Assembly: GCF_014279755.1 (NCBI RefSeq)
Contig: NZ_CP047951.1
Coordinates: 1,612,001 to 1,676,000 of the forward strand
Reading direction: 5' to 3'
DNA from: Synechococcus sp. PROS-U-1
GTDB lineage: Bacteria; Cyanobacteriota; Cyanobacteriia; PCC-6307; Cyanobiaceae
Length of the DNA stretch: 64,000 bases
A program made the translations under genes and the position numbers. This document shows positions 49,666-61,078 of the stretch, one piece after another. How positions within the stretch are numbered: the first letter of the stretch is position 1; each line of letters starts with the position of its first letter. The notes under the pieces were generated by a model. The model was not told where the DNA came from. It ran no database searches and saw nothing but the letters and a program-made list of their open reading frames with translations.

Positions 49666-51180
49666 ATGCGCAATTCCTTCTTCGACCAGAGCCTGGACGC
49701 CGGAGCAATACGGCAGCGCGTGCAGGAGCTGTCGACCGGCAAGGTTGGTTTTTACAGCGTTGGGCTCTATCCGGCCTCCCTGGCCTACAACTGCGCCATG
49801 CAGAACGCGGAAGGGCGTCTGCTGCTGGCCCCCCGCCCTGGGCGCGATCTCCTAGGAGCCTTCCCCCAAGAGACGATTGCAACGATGGATGACGAGCACG
49901 TGGAGACCGTGCTTGAGATGGGTGGCCATCGCAGTGGCGGTGAACTGGTGGCCAACACCCTGAGCGATCTCATCGAGCGCTGCGAGCTCGTTGTGCTCAG
50001 CGCCAACAGCAATCACATCGAAGAAGACCTCCACGAAGCCCTTCGTCTCAAGCAAGAGCTCAATCGGGAACAAGTGGTGCTGGCCTGCTTGGCGGGATCC
50101 TTCAACCATGACCCGATCAGCAACAGCGCCTATGTGCTCTGTGAACAACAACCGGAGCTCGCCTTCTTCTCCGGCTTCCACCGCCATGGCGCCCTGCGCA
50201 ACCCCTTCGACAGCTTTACGGCCAACTTCTGCCATCCCAATGCCCTGACAGCGATGTTGGGAGCCCAGCTGATGGATCAACTGTCCCCCAACATCCAGGT
50301 CTCCGCCGGTGTTCACAACGTTGAGGGGCAGTTCATCAAAGCCGCCAAAAACATGGCGTCGGTGTTCGCCGGATTCGGCTACGGCTTCCATCAGGACAAC
50401 CCTGGCGTGTTGCCAACGCTGCTGACCCTGCTGCTGAACCAGTGTCTGGATCAAGCGGCCACCGTGTCCATGGCACGGCCCGACCGGCAACGGCTGTACC
50501 ACCGTCAGCCCTTTCCCCTTACAGAACTGGGCTACGCCGTACCAAGGATTGAATCCACTCTGGTGCGCGACGGCGACTTCGAGCGGGTCAGGGACCACAC
50601 CTTCAGCCAGCTCACCGCCATGGTGGCCGATGTGCGCGGCAGCATGATGCTGCCGGTCTCTGGCAGCCCAACCCGCAATTTCCAGGCCGGGCTAGTGATG
50701 GCCAAGGAGATGCGCACTCAGGGCCGCTGCCCCCATTCCATGGAGGAGTTGGAACAGTGGTGTGAAGCCGCAGGCTTACGCAAAGGAGGACTGGAAGGCC
50801 TGAAATCGCTGCGGTACTGGCCTCAAATCGCCCGCAAATTCGCGATCCCAGCCCATGACGCTTCGATGGTGAATCTGCTTTACATGGCGATTTATGGACG
50901 GGCTGGCGTTAAAGACACCGCTTACAGGGTGATGACGGAGAGTCGGGAACTCTCGAGCTACTGCCAGGAATCGGTGCGACCAAGCCACAGCCGTCGCTAT
51001 GCCGAGGCACTGCAAAACCTGGATGTGCCCAAAGCCCTCGACCTCGTGGTGAACGCCGTGATTGCAGACAATGCCAATCAGGCCATGGGCAGAAAGATGG
51101 CCCTCGACGAGAACGGTGAGACCGGAACGCCGGCCTACCTGGAATTGATGGATGTGATCGAAAGCCAGCTCGAGGCCTAA
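49666..51180 (+). CDS. Conserved-type hypothetical protein (dehydrogenase-like layout)
   Basis: 504 residues. VGFYSVGLYPASLAYNCAMQ near the N-terminus and CELVVLSANSNHIEEDLHEA recall a nucleotide-binding dehydrogenase fold. SAGVHNVEGQFIKAAKNMAS, then FGYGFHQDNPGVLPTLLTLL, resembles the helical second domain of 6-phosphogluconate or glycerol-3-phosphate dehydrogenases. No exact family is assigned. A kinase-like gene follows on the same strand, so the pair may act on the same sugar or polyol. Confidence 0.7.
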   Translation: MRNSFFDQSLDAGAIRQRVQELSTGKVGFYSVGLYPASLAYNCAMQNAEGRLLLAPRPGRDLLGAFPQETIATMDDEHVETVLEMGGHRSGGELVANTLSDLIERCELVVLSANSNHIEEDLHEALRLKQELNREQVVLACLAGSFNHDPISNSAYVLCEQQPELAFFSGFHRHGALRNPFDSFTANFCHPNALTAMLGAQLMDQLSPNIQVSAGVHNVEGQFIKAAKNMASVFAGFGYGFHQDNPGVLPTLLTLLLNQCLDQAATVSMARPDRQRLYHRQPFPLTELGYAVPRIESTLVRDGDFERVRDHTFSQLTAMVADVRGSMMLPVSGSPTRNFQAGLVMAKEMRTQGRCPHSMEELEQWCEAAGLRKGGLEGLKSLRYWPQIARKFAIPAHDASMVNLLYMAIYGRAGVKDTAYRVMTESRELSSYCQESVRPSHSRRYAEALQNLDVPKALDLVVNAVIADNANQAMGRKMALDENGETGTPAYLELMDVIESQLEA

Positions 51181-51250
51181 GTCGGCTGCTGTTCTGCACA
51201 CCTGAACGGGGCAGACCGTCGGAAGAACGGCAAGGTGCGGCCTGAGACCC

Positions 51251-52381
51251 ATGCGACCGTTCATGACTGAGGCCCTGGAAGCCATCGCCGATCGCTTCCA
51301 TCCTCGCGAAGGGATCAAAACCATCCGCTCCCTTGGCTCCGGCAACGTCAACGAAACCTTCCTTGTGACTCACGAAGGACAGGACGGTGCCTTTGTCATG
51401 CAACGCCTGAACACAAGCGTGTTCGATCGTCCCGACCTGGTGATGCAGAACCTGCAGGCCCTGGGTGAGCACATGGAACGCCGCCTCGCGTCTCCACCGC
51501 CACAACTGAAGGGACGCCGCTGGGAAGTGCCCAGAGTGGTTCCCTGTCGGAGAGAAGCCTCTCCCTGGATCGAACAGAACGGAGAGTTCTGGCGCTCCAT
51601 CACTTACATCGGTGCAGCCACCACCAGTGATGTAATCCGGGACAGTGTCCACGCCCAGGAAGTGGGGTACGGGCTTGGGATGTTCCACCACCTGATCAGT
51701 GACCTGCCCACCGATCAACTGGCGGACACCCTGGAAAATTTCCACGTCACGCCGGCCTACCTCCAACGCTTCGATGCGATCGCCACGGCCACGCACCGCA
51801 TGGGCCCTGCCGAACGCGACGCCTGCGCGTTTGTGGAGCAACGTCGGCAGGGCGTGGATGTTCTGGAAGCAGCTCTCTCCCGCGGCGAACTCCATCACCG
51901 TCCCATCCACGGGGACCCGAAGATCAACAACGTGATGATTGACGAGGCCAGCGACCAGGCCATCGGGCTGATTGATCTGGACACGGTCAAACCAGGCCTC
52001 GTTCACTACGACATCGGCGACTGCTTGCGCTCTTGCTGCAATCCAGCTGGCGAAGAAACTCTTTTACTGGACGATGTGCGCTTCGACATGAAGCTCTGTG
52101 AGGCGATTCTCACGGGCTATCTGTCGGTGGCCGGTGGGTTCCTCAGTGACTGGGACCTGCACTATCTGCCCCACTGCATCCGTCTGATCCCGCTGGAACT
52201 GGGGCTGCGGTTCCTGACGGATCATCTGGAGGGCGACGTCTATTTCCGCTGCGATCGGCCTGGGCACAATCTGCAGCGAGCCCTCGTGCAATTCCGGCTC
52301 ACCGAAGCGGTGGAAAACCAGTTCAACGCTTTAGAACACCTGATCAAGCGCCTTCATCTCGAGCACGGCGCCAGCCACTGA
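51251..52381 (+). CDS. APH/NahK-type small-molecule kinase
   Basis: 376 residues. Aminoglycoside-phosphotransferase fold: catalytic HRPIHGDPKINNVMID and DFG-equivalent AIGLIDLDTVKPGLVHYDIG. The N-terminal lobe has SGNVNETFLV. The layout matches N-acetylhexosamine 1-kinase-like and choline-kinase-like proteins. Substrate unknown; an antibiotic is unlikely. Possible start also at 51263. The next gene begins 2 bp after its stop. Confidence 0.8.
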   Translation: MRPFMTEALEAIADRFHPREGIKTIRSLGSGNVNETFLVTHEGQDGAFVMQRLNTSVFDRPDLVMQNLQALGEHMERRLASPPPQLKGRRWEVPRVVPCRREASPWIEQNGEFWRSITYIGAATTSDVIRDSVHAQEVGYGLGMFHHLISDLPTDQLADTLENFHVTPAYLQRFDAIATATHRMGPAERDACAFVEQRRQGVDVLEAALSRGELHHRPIHGDPKINNVMIDEASDQAIGLIDLDTVKPGLVHYDIGDCLRSCCNPAGEETLLLDDVRFDMKLCEAILTGYLSVAGGFLSDWDLHYLPHCIRLIPLELGLRFLTDHLEGDVYFRCDRPGHNLQRALVQFRLTEAVENQFNALEHLIKRLHLEHGASH

Positions 52382-52382
52382 G

Positions 52383-52958
52383 ATGGCACGTTCTGCTGTG
52401 ATGCTGCGTCAGGCATGCCGCCTGATCCCCTTTGAACAATCCATTCCTGCGGGGATCCGGATCAGCGCTGAGCTCGTCTGGAAGAGTGAAGGATGGCTGG
52501 AACTCAGCTACGGGGTCCTGGGCAGAGCGACCACGGGCATCTCCGGACTCCAGCTACCCACTGGTTTGAACGATGGGCTTCAACAGGGACGGCGCAGGGA
52601 TGATCTCTGGACCACCACATGCTTCGAGGCGTTTCTCGCCGCCCCTGGGGGGCAACGTTATTGGGAAGTGAACCTGGCTCCCAATGGGGATTGGGCCGTC
52701 TATCGCTTTGATCGTTACCGCAGCGGCCAGAACCAGCAAGAGCTCAGTGCGCCTCCAACGGTGCGGCTGCAACGCGGGGCGCATCAGCTCCGGCTCGACG
52801 CCCGGATTCCTCTGGACCCCTGGTGGACGCCTGGCGTCTGCCCAGACCTGGCACTAACGGCGGTGATCGACCGCGGTCAGGAGGGGCTGAGCCATTGGGC
52901 CCTCAGCCACGGCCGCAAACCGGACTTCCACGACCGCAGCACCTTTCTATCGGTCTGA
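52383..52958 (+). CDS. DOMON-like / CBM9-like domain protein
   Basis: 191 residues. LWTTTCFEAFLAAPGGQRYW, then EVNLAPNGDWAVYRFDRYRS, is the hallmark of DOMON-like proteins related to family 9 carbohydrate-binding modules. No signal peptide, so cytoplasmic. The start 2 bp after the kinase stop suggests an operon and a role in sugar recognition, but no substrate is known. Confidence 0.78.
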   Translation: MARSAVMLRQACRLIPFEQSIPAGIRISAELVWKSEGWLELSYGVLGRATTGISGLQLPTGLNDGLQQGRRRDDLWTTTCFEAFLAAPGGQRYWEVNLAPNGDWAVYRFDRYRSGQNQQELSAPPTVRLQRGAHQLRLDARIPLDPWWTPGVCPDLALTAVIDRGQEGLSHWALSHGRKPDFHDRSTFLSV

Positions 52959-52997
52959 ACCACACCGGTAGGGTCAGCAGAGCGCCCCTGCTTCACC

Positions 52998-53987
52998 ATG
53001 CGCAGCCGCAACGTGCTGATTGTCTCGGCTCTCACGGCAACCCTGCTGGGGGGGCTGTTGCTTAAACCGAAACAACCACGGGCCGAAGCCGAAGCATTAG
53101 TGGCCCCGACGGTGGTGACCGCTCCAGTGGTGCTAGCGCCGGTGCCACTTCCTGCCCAAGCGACCCAAACCAAAACACGAGACGGCAGGCACTACCCCCT
53201 TGTGCCAACCGACACAACCGAACTGGCAGCGCTGCTGGCAGCAGTTGAACAGGCATTACGGGATCCAGCCACACCGGGCGATGCACTACCCGATCTCGGG
53301 CATCAACAACAGGTGATCTACCGGGTCTTGTCCACGGACCAGCCCAGAGCCCAGCACGTCATCAACACACTGCCTGCCCGATGGCGCAGCGTGGCAGAAC
53401 GGCACCTCGCAGCACGGCGCGAATTCGTGCGGATGAGCCGTGGCCGTGGACCGTCCATGCTCCCCGCCTGGCAGATCATTCAGCCCGAACCCGCGGACAA
53501 GCTGCTCAGCTATTACCGCAAGGCGGAAGCCGCGACAGGGGTCGAGTGGGAGGTGCTAGCTGCCGTGAACCTCGTGGAGACGGGCATGGGGCGCATCGAT
53601 GGCGTTTCGGTGGCCAATGCCCAGGGACCCATGCAGTTCCTGCCCACCACCTGGGCGGAACCGGGGATTGGCGCCGGGAACATCCGCAACCCCCACGACG
53701 CCATCCAGGCTGCGGCGCGATATCTGGTGCGTCGGGGCGGACTTCAAGACATTCGCCGCGGCCTCTGGGGTTACAACAACAGCGATTACTACGGCCGCGC
53801 AGTGCTTCTGTATGCCTCGCTGATGAGGGAGGATCCCGCCGCCTACACCGGTTTGTATCACTGGGAAATCCACTTCAATGCTGCAGCCGGTGATCTTTGG
53901 TTGCCGGTGGGCTACAACCAGCCGCAGCGCATTGGTGTTCAGGAGTATCTGCAGACCAACCCTGCCAGCAGATCACCGAACCGGTGA
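52998..53987 (+). CDS. Lytic transglycosylase (SLT-type)
   Basis: 329 residues. A signal anchor (NVLIVSALTATLLGGLLL) and an Ala/Pro-rich linker come first. The SLT domain begins GVEWEVLAAVNLVETGMGRI with the catalytic Glu at ETGMG, followed by NAQGPMQFLPTTWAEPGIGA and IQAAARYLVRRGGL, then YNNSDYYGRAVL. It cleaves peptidoglycan glycan strands with anhydro-muramic ends in the periplasm. Confidence 0.9.
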   Translation: MRSRNVLIVSALTATLLGGLLLKPKQPRAEAEALVAPTVVTAPVVLAPVPLPAQATQTKTRDGRHYPLVPTDTTELAALLAAVEQALRDPATPGDALPDLGHQQQVIYRVLSTDQPRAQHVINTLPARWRSVAERHLAARREFVRMSRGRGPSMLPAWQIIQPEPADKLLSYYRKAEAATGVEWEVLAAVNLVETGMGRIDGVSVANAQGPMQFLPTTWAEPGIGAGNIRNPHDAIQAAARYLVRRGGLQDIRRGLWGYNNSDYYGRAVLLYASLMREDPAAYTGLYHWEIHFNAAAGDLWLPVGYNQPQRIGVQEYLQTNPASRSPNR

Positions 53988-54030
53988 GCATCGACACCTA
54001 CGCTGAGACCTGGCGTGATCCAGGAAGCGG

Positions 54031-56057
<2,027 letters not shown>

Positions 56058-56074
56058 ATGCCAACCCAGCCCCC

Positions 56075-56968
56075 ATGGCGCTGATCCTTCCTCGCAGCTA
56101 CCACAAGATCGCGGAGGTTGAACGCAACCGGATCTCCTGGATTGAGCCTAAACAGGCCGAACGCCAGGACATCCGGCCCCTGCGTGTCGGCATTCTCAAC
56201 ATCATGCCGCTGGGCAAGCAGTATGAGTTCAACCTTCTGCATCCGCTAGGTCTTTCGGTGCTGCAGATCGAACCGATTTGGATTCGACTCAACTCCCATG
56301 CCTACAAGAGTTGGGATCAGAACCATCTCAACCAGCTTTATGTGAGTTGGGATGAAGCCATGTCCCAGGGCCCCCTTGATGGCCTGATCATCACCGGTGC
56401 CCCCGTGGAGCACCTGCCGTTTGAAGAGGTGAGCTACTGGTCGGAATTGGTTGATTTGATCAACGAGGCGCGAGACACTTGCGCCAGCACCCTCGGCCTG
56501 TGCTGGGCCGGTTTCGCGCTCGCCTATCTGGCTGGCGTCGACAAGGTCGCGTTCCCGCAGAAACTGTTTGGGATCTACCCGATGCGTAGCCTTGTGCCGG
56601 GACATCCATTGATGGGGACCCAGGACGATGATTTCGTCTGTCCCCAAAGCCGTCATGCAGGGCTGCCGGACGACGCCATGGAAGCCGCCGAAAGGGATGG
56701 ACGTCTCCGTTTACTCGCCCATGGCGAGCAAGTGGGCTACACCATTTTCGAGACCCCGGATCAACGGCAGCTGATGCACCTGGGCCACCCCGAATACAAC
56801 GTCGGGCGAATTGTCGGAGAAATGGAACGCGACCGGGCCCGGGGTGATGTTCCCCCACCCGAGAATTTTGATGCGTCCCAGCCGCAGACCCTCTGGCGAT
56901 CTCACCGGAACCTTTTGTTCCAACAGTGGCTCTGGTTCTGCTACCAGCGGGTCAGCCTGAAGGCCTAA
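56075..56968 (+). CDS. metA: Homoserine O-acyltransferase, probably acetyl-CoA-specific
   Basis: 297 residues. MetA fold with nucleophilic Cys in LGLCWAGFALAYLAG, GLIITGAPVEHLPFEEVSYW and the catalytic His/Glu region YNVGRIVGEME. In place of Gly in the E. coli GAPLGLVEF motif there is Glu (GAPVEHLPF); Glu at this site is linked with acetyl-CoA use in MetA relatives, Gly with succinyl-CoA. Adjacent metY uses O-acetylhomoserine, in agreement. The pair converts homoserine plus sulfide to homocysteine. Confidence 0.9.
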   Translation: MALILPRSYHKIAEVERNRISWIEPKQAERQDIRPLRVGILNIMPLGKQYEFNLLHPLGLSVLQIEPIWIRLNSHAYKSWDQNHLNQLYVSWDEAMSQGPLDGLIITGAPVEHLPFEEVSYWSELVDLINEARDTCASTLGLCWAGFALAYLAGVDKVAFPQKLFGIYPMRSLVPGHPLMGTQDDDFVCPQSRHAGLPDDAMEAAERDGRLRLLAHGEQVGYTIFETPDQRQLMHLGHPEYNVGRIVGEMERDRARGDVPPPENFDASQPQTLWRSHRNLLFQQWLWFCYQRVSLKA

Positions 56969-56974
56969 TCCCCT

Positions 56975-58078
56975 TCAAACAAAACCAAGGAGAAACACAG
57001 AGAACAGACCGAGATAAGTCCCGATCAAATAGCCCAGCAATCCGACCGCAACCCCAGGCATGGCTAGAGCAGGGCGATTGAGGGATGTCGCCAGAGCCAA
57101 AGCAGTACTGGGGCCACCAATGGCTGCCTGAGAGGCCACCAGCGATTCAACAAGAGGCCAGCGTTGCCACTGGTGCAGCAGCAACAACAGCACCCCCTGA
57201 ACAGCAACGATCCAAATGGCATACAGGAAAACAGGCCAACCCGAGCCGAGCAAACCGCTAACTGGAGAGCTCAGACCAATCACCGTGAAGAAGGGTTGGA
57301 TCAACAGCAACCCAAGCCCATAGCAACCCGAACGAGAGGAACTCCCGGGAAGCTGGGCAACGATCAACGCCGTCGTGGTGAGCACCAGGATGGATGGGCA
57401 GCTACTCCAGCCCCTCTGAATCAGAGCGGTTATCAGCTCCGCTGCGCTGAGAACGACACCACCCCAGAGCATTGACCACAGAATCCGTGGAGCCTCCGAT
57501 CGCGATGGCGCATCGAGATCGCCGCGCTGCAATAAGACCGCAGCGGATTTCACCGGTCGAGCCCAACGACGACCAATCAGGATGCTGAGGCCGAACCAAG
57601 CAGCGAACACCACATGATCCGCTGCAGTGGCCATGAGGAGCAGCGGCTCCGGCGGCTGCAGCGTCCGGGCGACGGACACAAAGTTGAGGCTCCCTCCGGT
57701 GAATGTGGCGGTGTAGATGCCTGCAAGGAGAGTGCTGTTGTCCTGGAGCCAGGGCTTGAGCAGGACAGCCCCGAGCAGAACAGCGAGCAGCGTCGACAGC
57801 AGAGCCACGACAAAGGGGCCGAAAAGCCGCTGGGCCTCCGGCCAGATCCGTCGCAGATCAACGGCGAGCAGGAGCTGGGTGATGGCCAGTGACGTCAGCG
57901 GGCCACTCACCCAAGCTGATGCAGCAGCCTCCGGCTGCCAACCGGTGACATTCGTCACCAGAAATCCAATGACCAGGACCACCATGGTGGTTCCGAGCTG
58001 GCGGCCGATCCCTGTTGAACGGCTGATCCACCATCCCGCCAGGGTCAGTGCCAGAACTCCAACCAGCGAGACCACCAT
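56975..58078 (-). CDS. DUF819 family membrane protein
   Basis: 367 residues with about ten membrane helices. TFTGGSLNFVSVARTLQPPE, then PLLLMATAADHVVFAAWFGL, is characteristic of DUF819 (YjcL-type) proteins, predicted transporters of unknown substrate. Inner membrane. It converges with metA. Confidence 0.78.
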   Translation of the reverse strand: MVVSLVGVLALTLAGWWISRSTGIGRQLGTTMVVLVIGFLVTNVTGWQPEAAASAWVSGPLTSLAITQLLLAVDLRRIWPEAQRLFGPFVVALLSTLLAVLLGAVLLKPWLQDNSTLLAGIYTATFTGGSLNFVSVARTLQPPEPLLLMATAADHVVFAAWFGLSILIGRRWARPVKSAAVLLQRGDLDAPSRSEAPRILWSMLWGGVVLSAAELITALIQRGWSSCPSILVLTTTALIVAQLPGSSSRSGCYGLGLLLIQPFFTVIGLSSPVSGLLGSGWPVFLYAIWIVAVQGVLLLLLHQWQRWPLVESLVASQAAIGGPSTALALATSLNRPALAMPGVAVGLLGYLIGTYLGLFSVFLLGFV

Positions 58079-58087
58079 CGCCAGCCC

Positions 58088-58405
58088 TTAAGCGGTTGGT
58101 TTCGGCGTTGCTTCCAGCGTTACTGAGGACTCATGAGATGCAGGATCCGGACGCTCTGCCGACTTGCGGTTGAGTTCCCGCTCCAGCGAGGCAATGCGTC
58201 TTTCGCGGAGGCAGTGACGGCATCCCCCCAAGGTTTGCAGGTGCTTTTCCGGTGTGATTGTGATCAATTGAACCGGATGTTCCTTGCAGCGAATTTGAAC
58301 AGGGCTCTTGTAGCTACGCCACCGCATCAAGCTGTAATCGAATTGATCACCGAAACGCTGTACAGCGCGTTTGAGGAATTCGTCTTCGGTGATTCTGGCT
58401 CCCAT
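58088..58405 (-). CDS. DUF723-like small DNA-related domain protein
   Basis: 105 residues from the ATG at 58405 (MGARITEDEFLKRAVQRFGD). QFDYSLMRWRSYKSPVQIRC, then ITPEKHLQTLGGCRHCLRER, matches DUF723-type modules with a Cys/His pair (C...H and CxxC), often linked to homing-endonuclease-like or DNA-binding contexts. The tail is Ser/Glu-rich and likely disordered. An upstream ATG at 58462 is less likely. Confidence 0.65.
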   Translation of the reverse strand: MGARITEDEFLKRAVQRFGDQFDYSLMRWRSYKSPVQIRCKEHPVQLITITPEKHLQTLGGCRHCLRERRIASLERELNRKSAERPDPASHESSVTLEATPKPTA

Positions 58406-58464
58406 GCAACCGAATGTATGGGACAGTCTCGGAGACGAACCGACCTCGTCATCCGACGTCACGA

Positions 58465-59049
58465 ATGACCATCGATCCAGCCGATCATGAACCGGACTGG
58501 ACCCTCCATGAAGGGTGGCTTAAGGGTGACGAGGCAAGACGCTGGCAAACGCGTCTTGAACAACAACTCCTGTGGCAGCAGCCGGTCGTGCAGGTGTACG
58601 GAAAGCGTCACCCGGTGCCGCGGATGACGGTGTTTCTGGCCACCAAAGGCATTCGCTACCGGTATAGCGGTGCCGTTCACGCGGGCTGTGGTTGGCCTGA
58701 ATGGTTCCAACCATTGCTGGTTCAGATCAATGCAGCCTGTAAAACCCAGTTCAACGGCTGCCTGCTCAATCTGTATCGCCGTGGGGAGGACCGCATGGGC
58801 TGGCACGCTGATGACGAACCGGAGATTGACCAACGGGCTCCGATTGCCTCCCTTTCACTCGGGGCCACACGGGATTTTCAGCTTCGCCACCGCAGCACGC
58901 CCCAACGACGAATGTCGCTGCCGTTAGCTGATGGCGACCTGTTGGTCATGCACCCGGGTTGTCAGAGCCGATGGATGCACAGTGTTCCGCAACGGCGAAA
59001 AGTTCAGACCCAGCGCATCAACCTCACCTTTCGCCGTTTTCAAAACTGA
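58465..59049 (+). CDS. AlkB-like 2-oxoglutarate dioxygenase
   Basis: 194 residues from the ATG at 58465. NLYRRGEDRMGWHADDEPEI carries HxD, SLSLGATRDFQLRH follows, then the second His in GCQSRWMHSVPQ and the Arg in QRINLTFRRF. AlkB-family enzymes remove methyl groups from DNA or RNA bases by oxidation. Closest in layout to ALKBH2/3-like bacterial proteins. It overlaps tail to tail with the AEC transporter gene by 10 bp. Confidence 0.9.
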   Translation: MTIDPADHEPDWTLHEGWLKGDEARRWQTRLEQQLLWQQPVVQVYGKRHPVPRMTVFLATKGIRYRYSGAVHAGCGWPEWFQPLLVQINAACKTQFNGCLLNLYRRGEDRMGWHADDEPEIDQRAPIASLSLGATRDFQLRHRSTPQRRMSLPLADGDLLVMHPGCQSRWMHSVPQRRKVQTQRINLTFRRFQN

Positions 59050-59957
59050 GATCGCAGCAGCACACCCCAGACAGGTGCAGTGAACAACGCCAACAGCGTG
59101 CTCCAGAACACCAGACCTGCAGCCCGTTCCTGATCAGCCCCAACCGACTCTGTGATCAACAAAAGGGAAATCGCCGTCGGCGCTGCCCCTTGCAAGGCAA
59201 CCGCCTGAACCATCAGCGGCTCGAACCGAAGCAGTGATGCAAGCAGCAGCAGAAAGAACGGATACAGAAGGAGTTTGGCCACCAATGGCCTCAGCAGCGG
59301 CAACGGACGTGCCGCCGAAGTGATTCCCTTGCTGTGGATGCTGCCGAGGCGCATGCCCAACACCATCAGGGCCAGCACAATCACCACCCGGGAAGGCCAC
59401 CACAGCGCGTCGGTCACCAGCGCAGCCCATGGGGTCGCCTGAACCAGCAGTGCGCCGATCAGACCGCGGGTTGCTGGGCTCGCCGCAATGCTGCTCAGCA
59501 GACCGCGCAGCCGTTGCGAACCGGTGACCTGCGCACCGATCAGCAGCGGACCAAGGCTCCAGGTCAGGAGTGTCGCCCCCAGGTCGTAGCCAATGCTGAT
59601 GGGGAGGGCTTCATCGGGAAGAAAAGCCAGGGCCAGAGGGACACCGAAATAGGCCGTGTTTCCTGTGCAGCTGCCCAAACGCAGCGTGGGAGAGACCAAC
59701 TCAGCAAATCCGGGCAAACGCGACGCCCCCACTAGAACGAGGGCCATAGCCAGCCATGCAAACCCCGCTGCCCGCAGCATGTCGCCGCTGAGGCCACCTT
59801 TGAGCAGCAGGCCCATCACACTGATCGGGACCCCGAACCGCACCAACGGTGTTGCCAAGCGGGTGGAAAGGGTTTCATGGCGTCCTCCAGCCCAGAACCC
59901 GATCAACAGAGAAGGCAGAAGCTCCAGCAAAAACCGAAGCATCGGCACATTCACCAC
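59040..59957 (-). CDS. Auxin-efflux-carrier (AEC) family transporter
   Basis: 305 residues with about ten membrane helices. FGVPISVMGLLLKGG, CTGNTAYFGVPLALAFLPDE, and the second half beginning LLRPLVAKLLLYPFFLLLLA, LQGAAPTAISLLLITESVGA, form the two-fold repeat of AEC permeases. Bacterial members export or import organic acids and similar anions. Substrate unknown. Inner membrane. Confidence 0.88.
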   Translation of the reverse strand: MVNVPMLRFLLELLPSLLIGFWAGGRHETLSTRLATPLVRFGVPISVMGLLLKGGLSGDMLRAAGFAWLAMALVLVGASRLPGFAELVSPTLRLGSCTGNTAYFGVPLALAFLPDEALPISIGYDLGATLLTWSLGPLLIGAQVTGSQRLRGLLSSIAASPATRGLIGALLVQATPWAALVTDALWWPSRVVIVLALMVLGMRLGSIHSKGITSAARPLPLLRPLVAKLLLYPFFLLLLASLLRFEPLMVQAVALQGAAPTAISLLLITESVGADQERAAGLVFWSTLLALFTAPVWGVLLRSQF

Positions 59958-60120
59958 ATTTCTAGACCCTAGAAAGCTGAGGCCGCTTCCGCATCAGCCC
60001 CAAAACGTTCCATCGTTTGAGCAACAACTTGAACGACCAGCAGACAGCAGGAGCAGACCGAGCTGATTCATCCAACAACACGCTTAATCTGATCTTCGAC
60101 ATGTCGCGTGAATTCGGCTG

Positions 60121-60435
60121 ATGCACCAAGCTTCACGCCATCGCATCGTGCGCAGTGACGGAACAGAGGACAACCTGACGCGGCAGCATTTCGACAGCTA
60201 TGACGCTGCATACGATGAACTTGAGCGGTACTACGTCGATTTCTGCTGTTCGGACGATGATCGTGTCGAGTACACGATCGTTTGCGAGGGCTCAGACAGT
60301 CTTGACAGCACGGGGATAAGACGACCCGGGAATGATCCTGACCTTGAAAGCACTGCACAGGGCTCAACATCACCCAGTCAAGGTTCATTACAAGAGAACA
60401 GTCTGAAGAGTCAGTCCACAGAGACGCATCCCTAG
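60121..60435 (+). CDS. Small cyanobacterial hypothetical protein
   Basis: 104 residues. The first 60 (RIVRSDGTEDNLTRQHFDSY, then DELERYYVDFCCSDDDRVEY TIV) look like a conserved mini domain with CCSDDD. The rest is Ser/Gln/Pro-rich and probably disordered. It lies 105 bp upstream of the cyAbrB gene on the same strand. The function is unknown. Confidence 0.62.
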   Translation: MHQASRHRIVRSDGTEDNLTRQHFDSYDAAYDELERYYVDFCCSDDDRVEYTIVCEGSDSLDSTGIRRPGNDPDLESTAQGSTSPSQGSLQENSLKSQSTETHP

Positions 60436-60540
60436 ATCCCAAGCAATCAGACCACTAAGTCATGGAAAATTCGGGTCGACTGATTGACACCTAGCCAGTC
60501 AATCAGTTATGAATTAAGTATCCAATGAGACGCATCCAAA

Positions 60541-60930
60541 ATGCTGACCGGTTCCGAGCTGCTTGCCAAGGTCAAAGAACTTGGTGATGTTTCCAAATCC
60601 GACTTGGTGAGAGCTTGCGGCTACGTCTCTGACAAGAAAGACGGTGGTGATCGCCTTAATTTCACAGCCTTCTACGAGGCTCTGCTCGAAGCCAAAGGTG
60701 TCAATCTGAGCAGCGGTGGAGCTGCAATAGGCAAAGGTGGCCGCAAGCTGAGCTACATCGCCAAGGTGCAGGGCAACGGCAACCTGCTGATCGGAAAGGC
60801 TTACACCGCCATGTTGAATCTCGAGCCCGGTGATGAGTTTGAGATCAAGCTTGGCAAGAAGGCCATTCGTTTGATCCCCACCGGTGCAGCTGCAGAGCAC
60901 AGTGAAGCCGCCGATCAGGTTGACGAGTGA
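60541..60930 (+). CDS. cyAbrB transcriptional regulator
   Basis: 129 residues. MLTGSELLAKVKELGDVSKS, then VRACGYVSDKKDGGDRLNFT, the N-terminal cyAbrB part, and a C-terminal AbrB-like segment (LLIGKAYTAMLNLEPGDEFE IKLG). cyAbrBs of cyanobacteria are global regulators of nitrogen, carbon and hydrogenase genes and bind DNA without strong sequence preference. Length is normal. A terminator follows. Confidence 0.93.
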   Translation: MLTGSELLAKVKELGDVSKSDLVRACGYVSDKKDGGDRLNFTAFYEALLEAKGVNLSSGGAAIGKGGRKLSYIAKVQGNGNLLIGKAYTAMLNLEPGDEFEIKLGKKAIRLIPTGAAAEHSEAADQVDE

Positions 60931-60968
60931 TCGACAGTTCCATCTCCTGAGGTGTCAAAACCTCTTTC

Positions 60969-60998
60969 AACCCCTCCCATGCTGGGAGGGGTTTTTTC
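60969..60998 (+). terminator. Rho-independent terminator of the cyAbrB gene
   Basis: AACCCCTCCC and GGGAGGGGTT around ATGCT, then TTTTCTT. 38 bp after the stop. Confidence 0.9.
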
Positions 60999-61078
60999 TT
61001 GACGTCTGAACAACCAACGCACTCCCGCACAAATCAAGGGGCTGGCACACAAATTCTTGCTCGGTATGGTGAGCCGGA

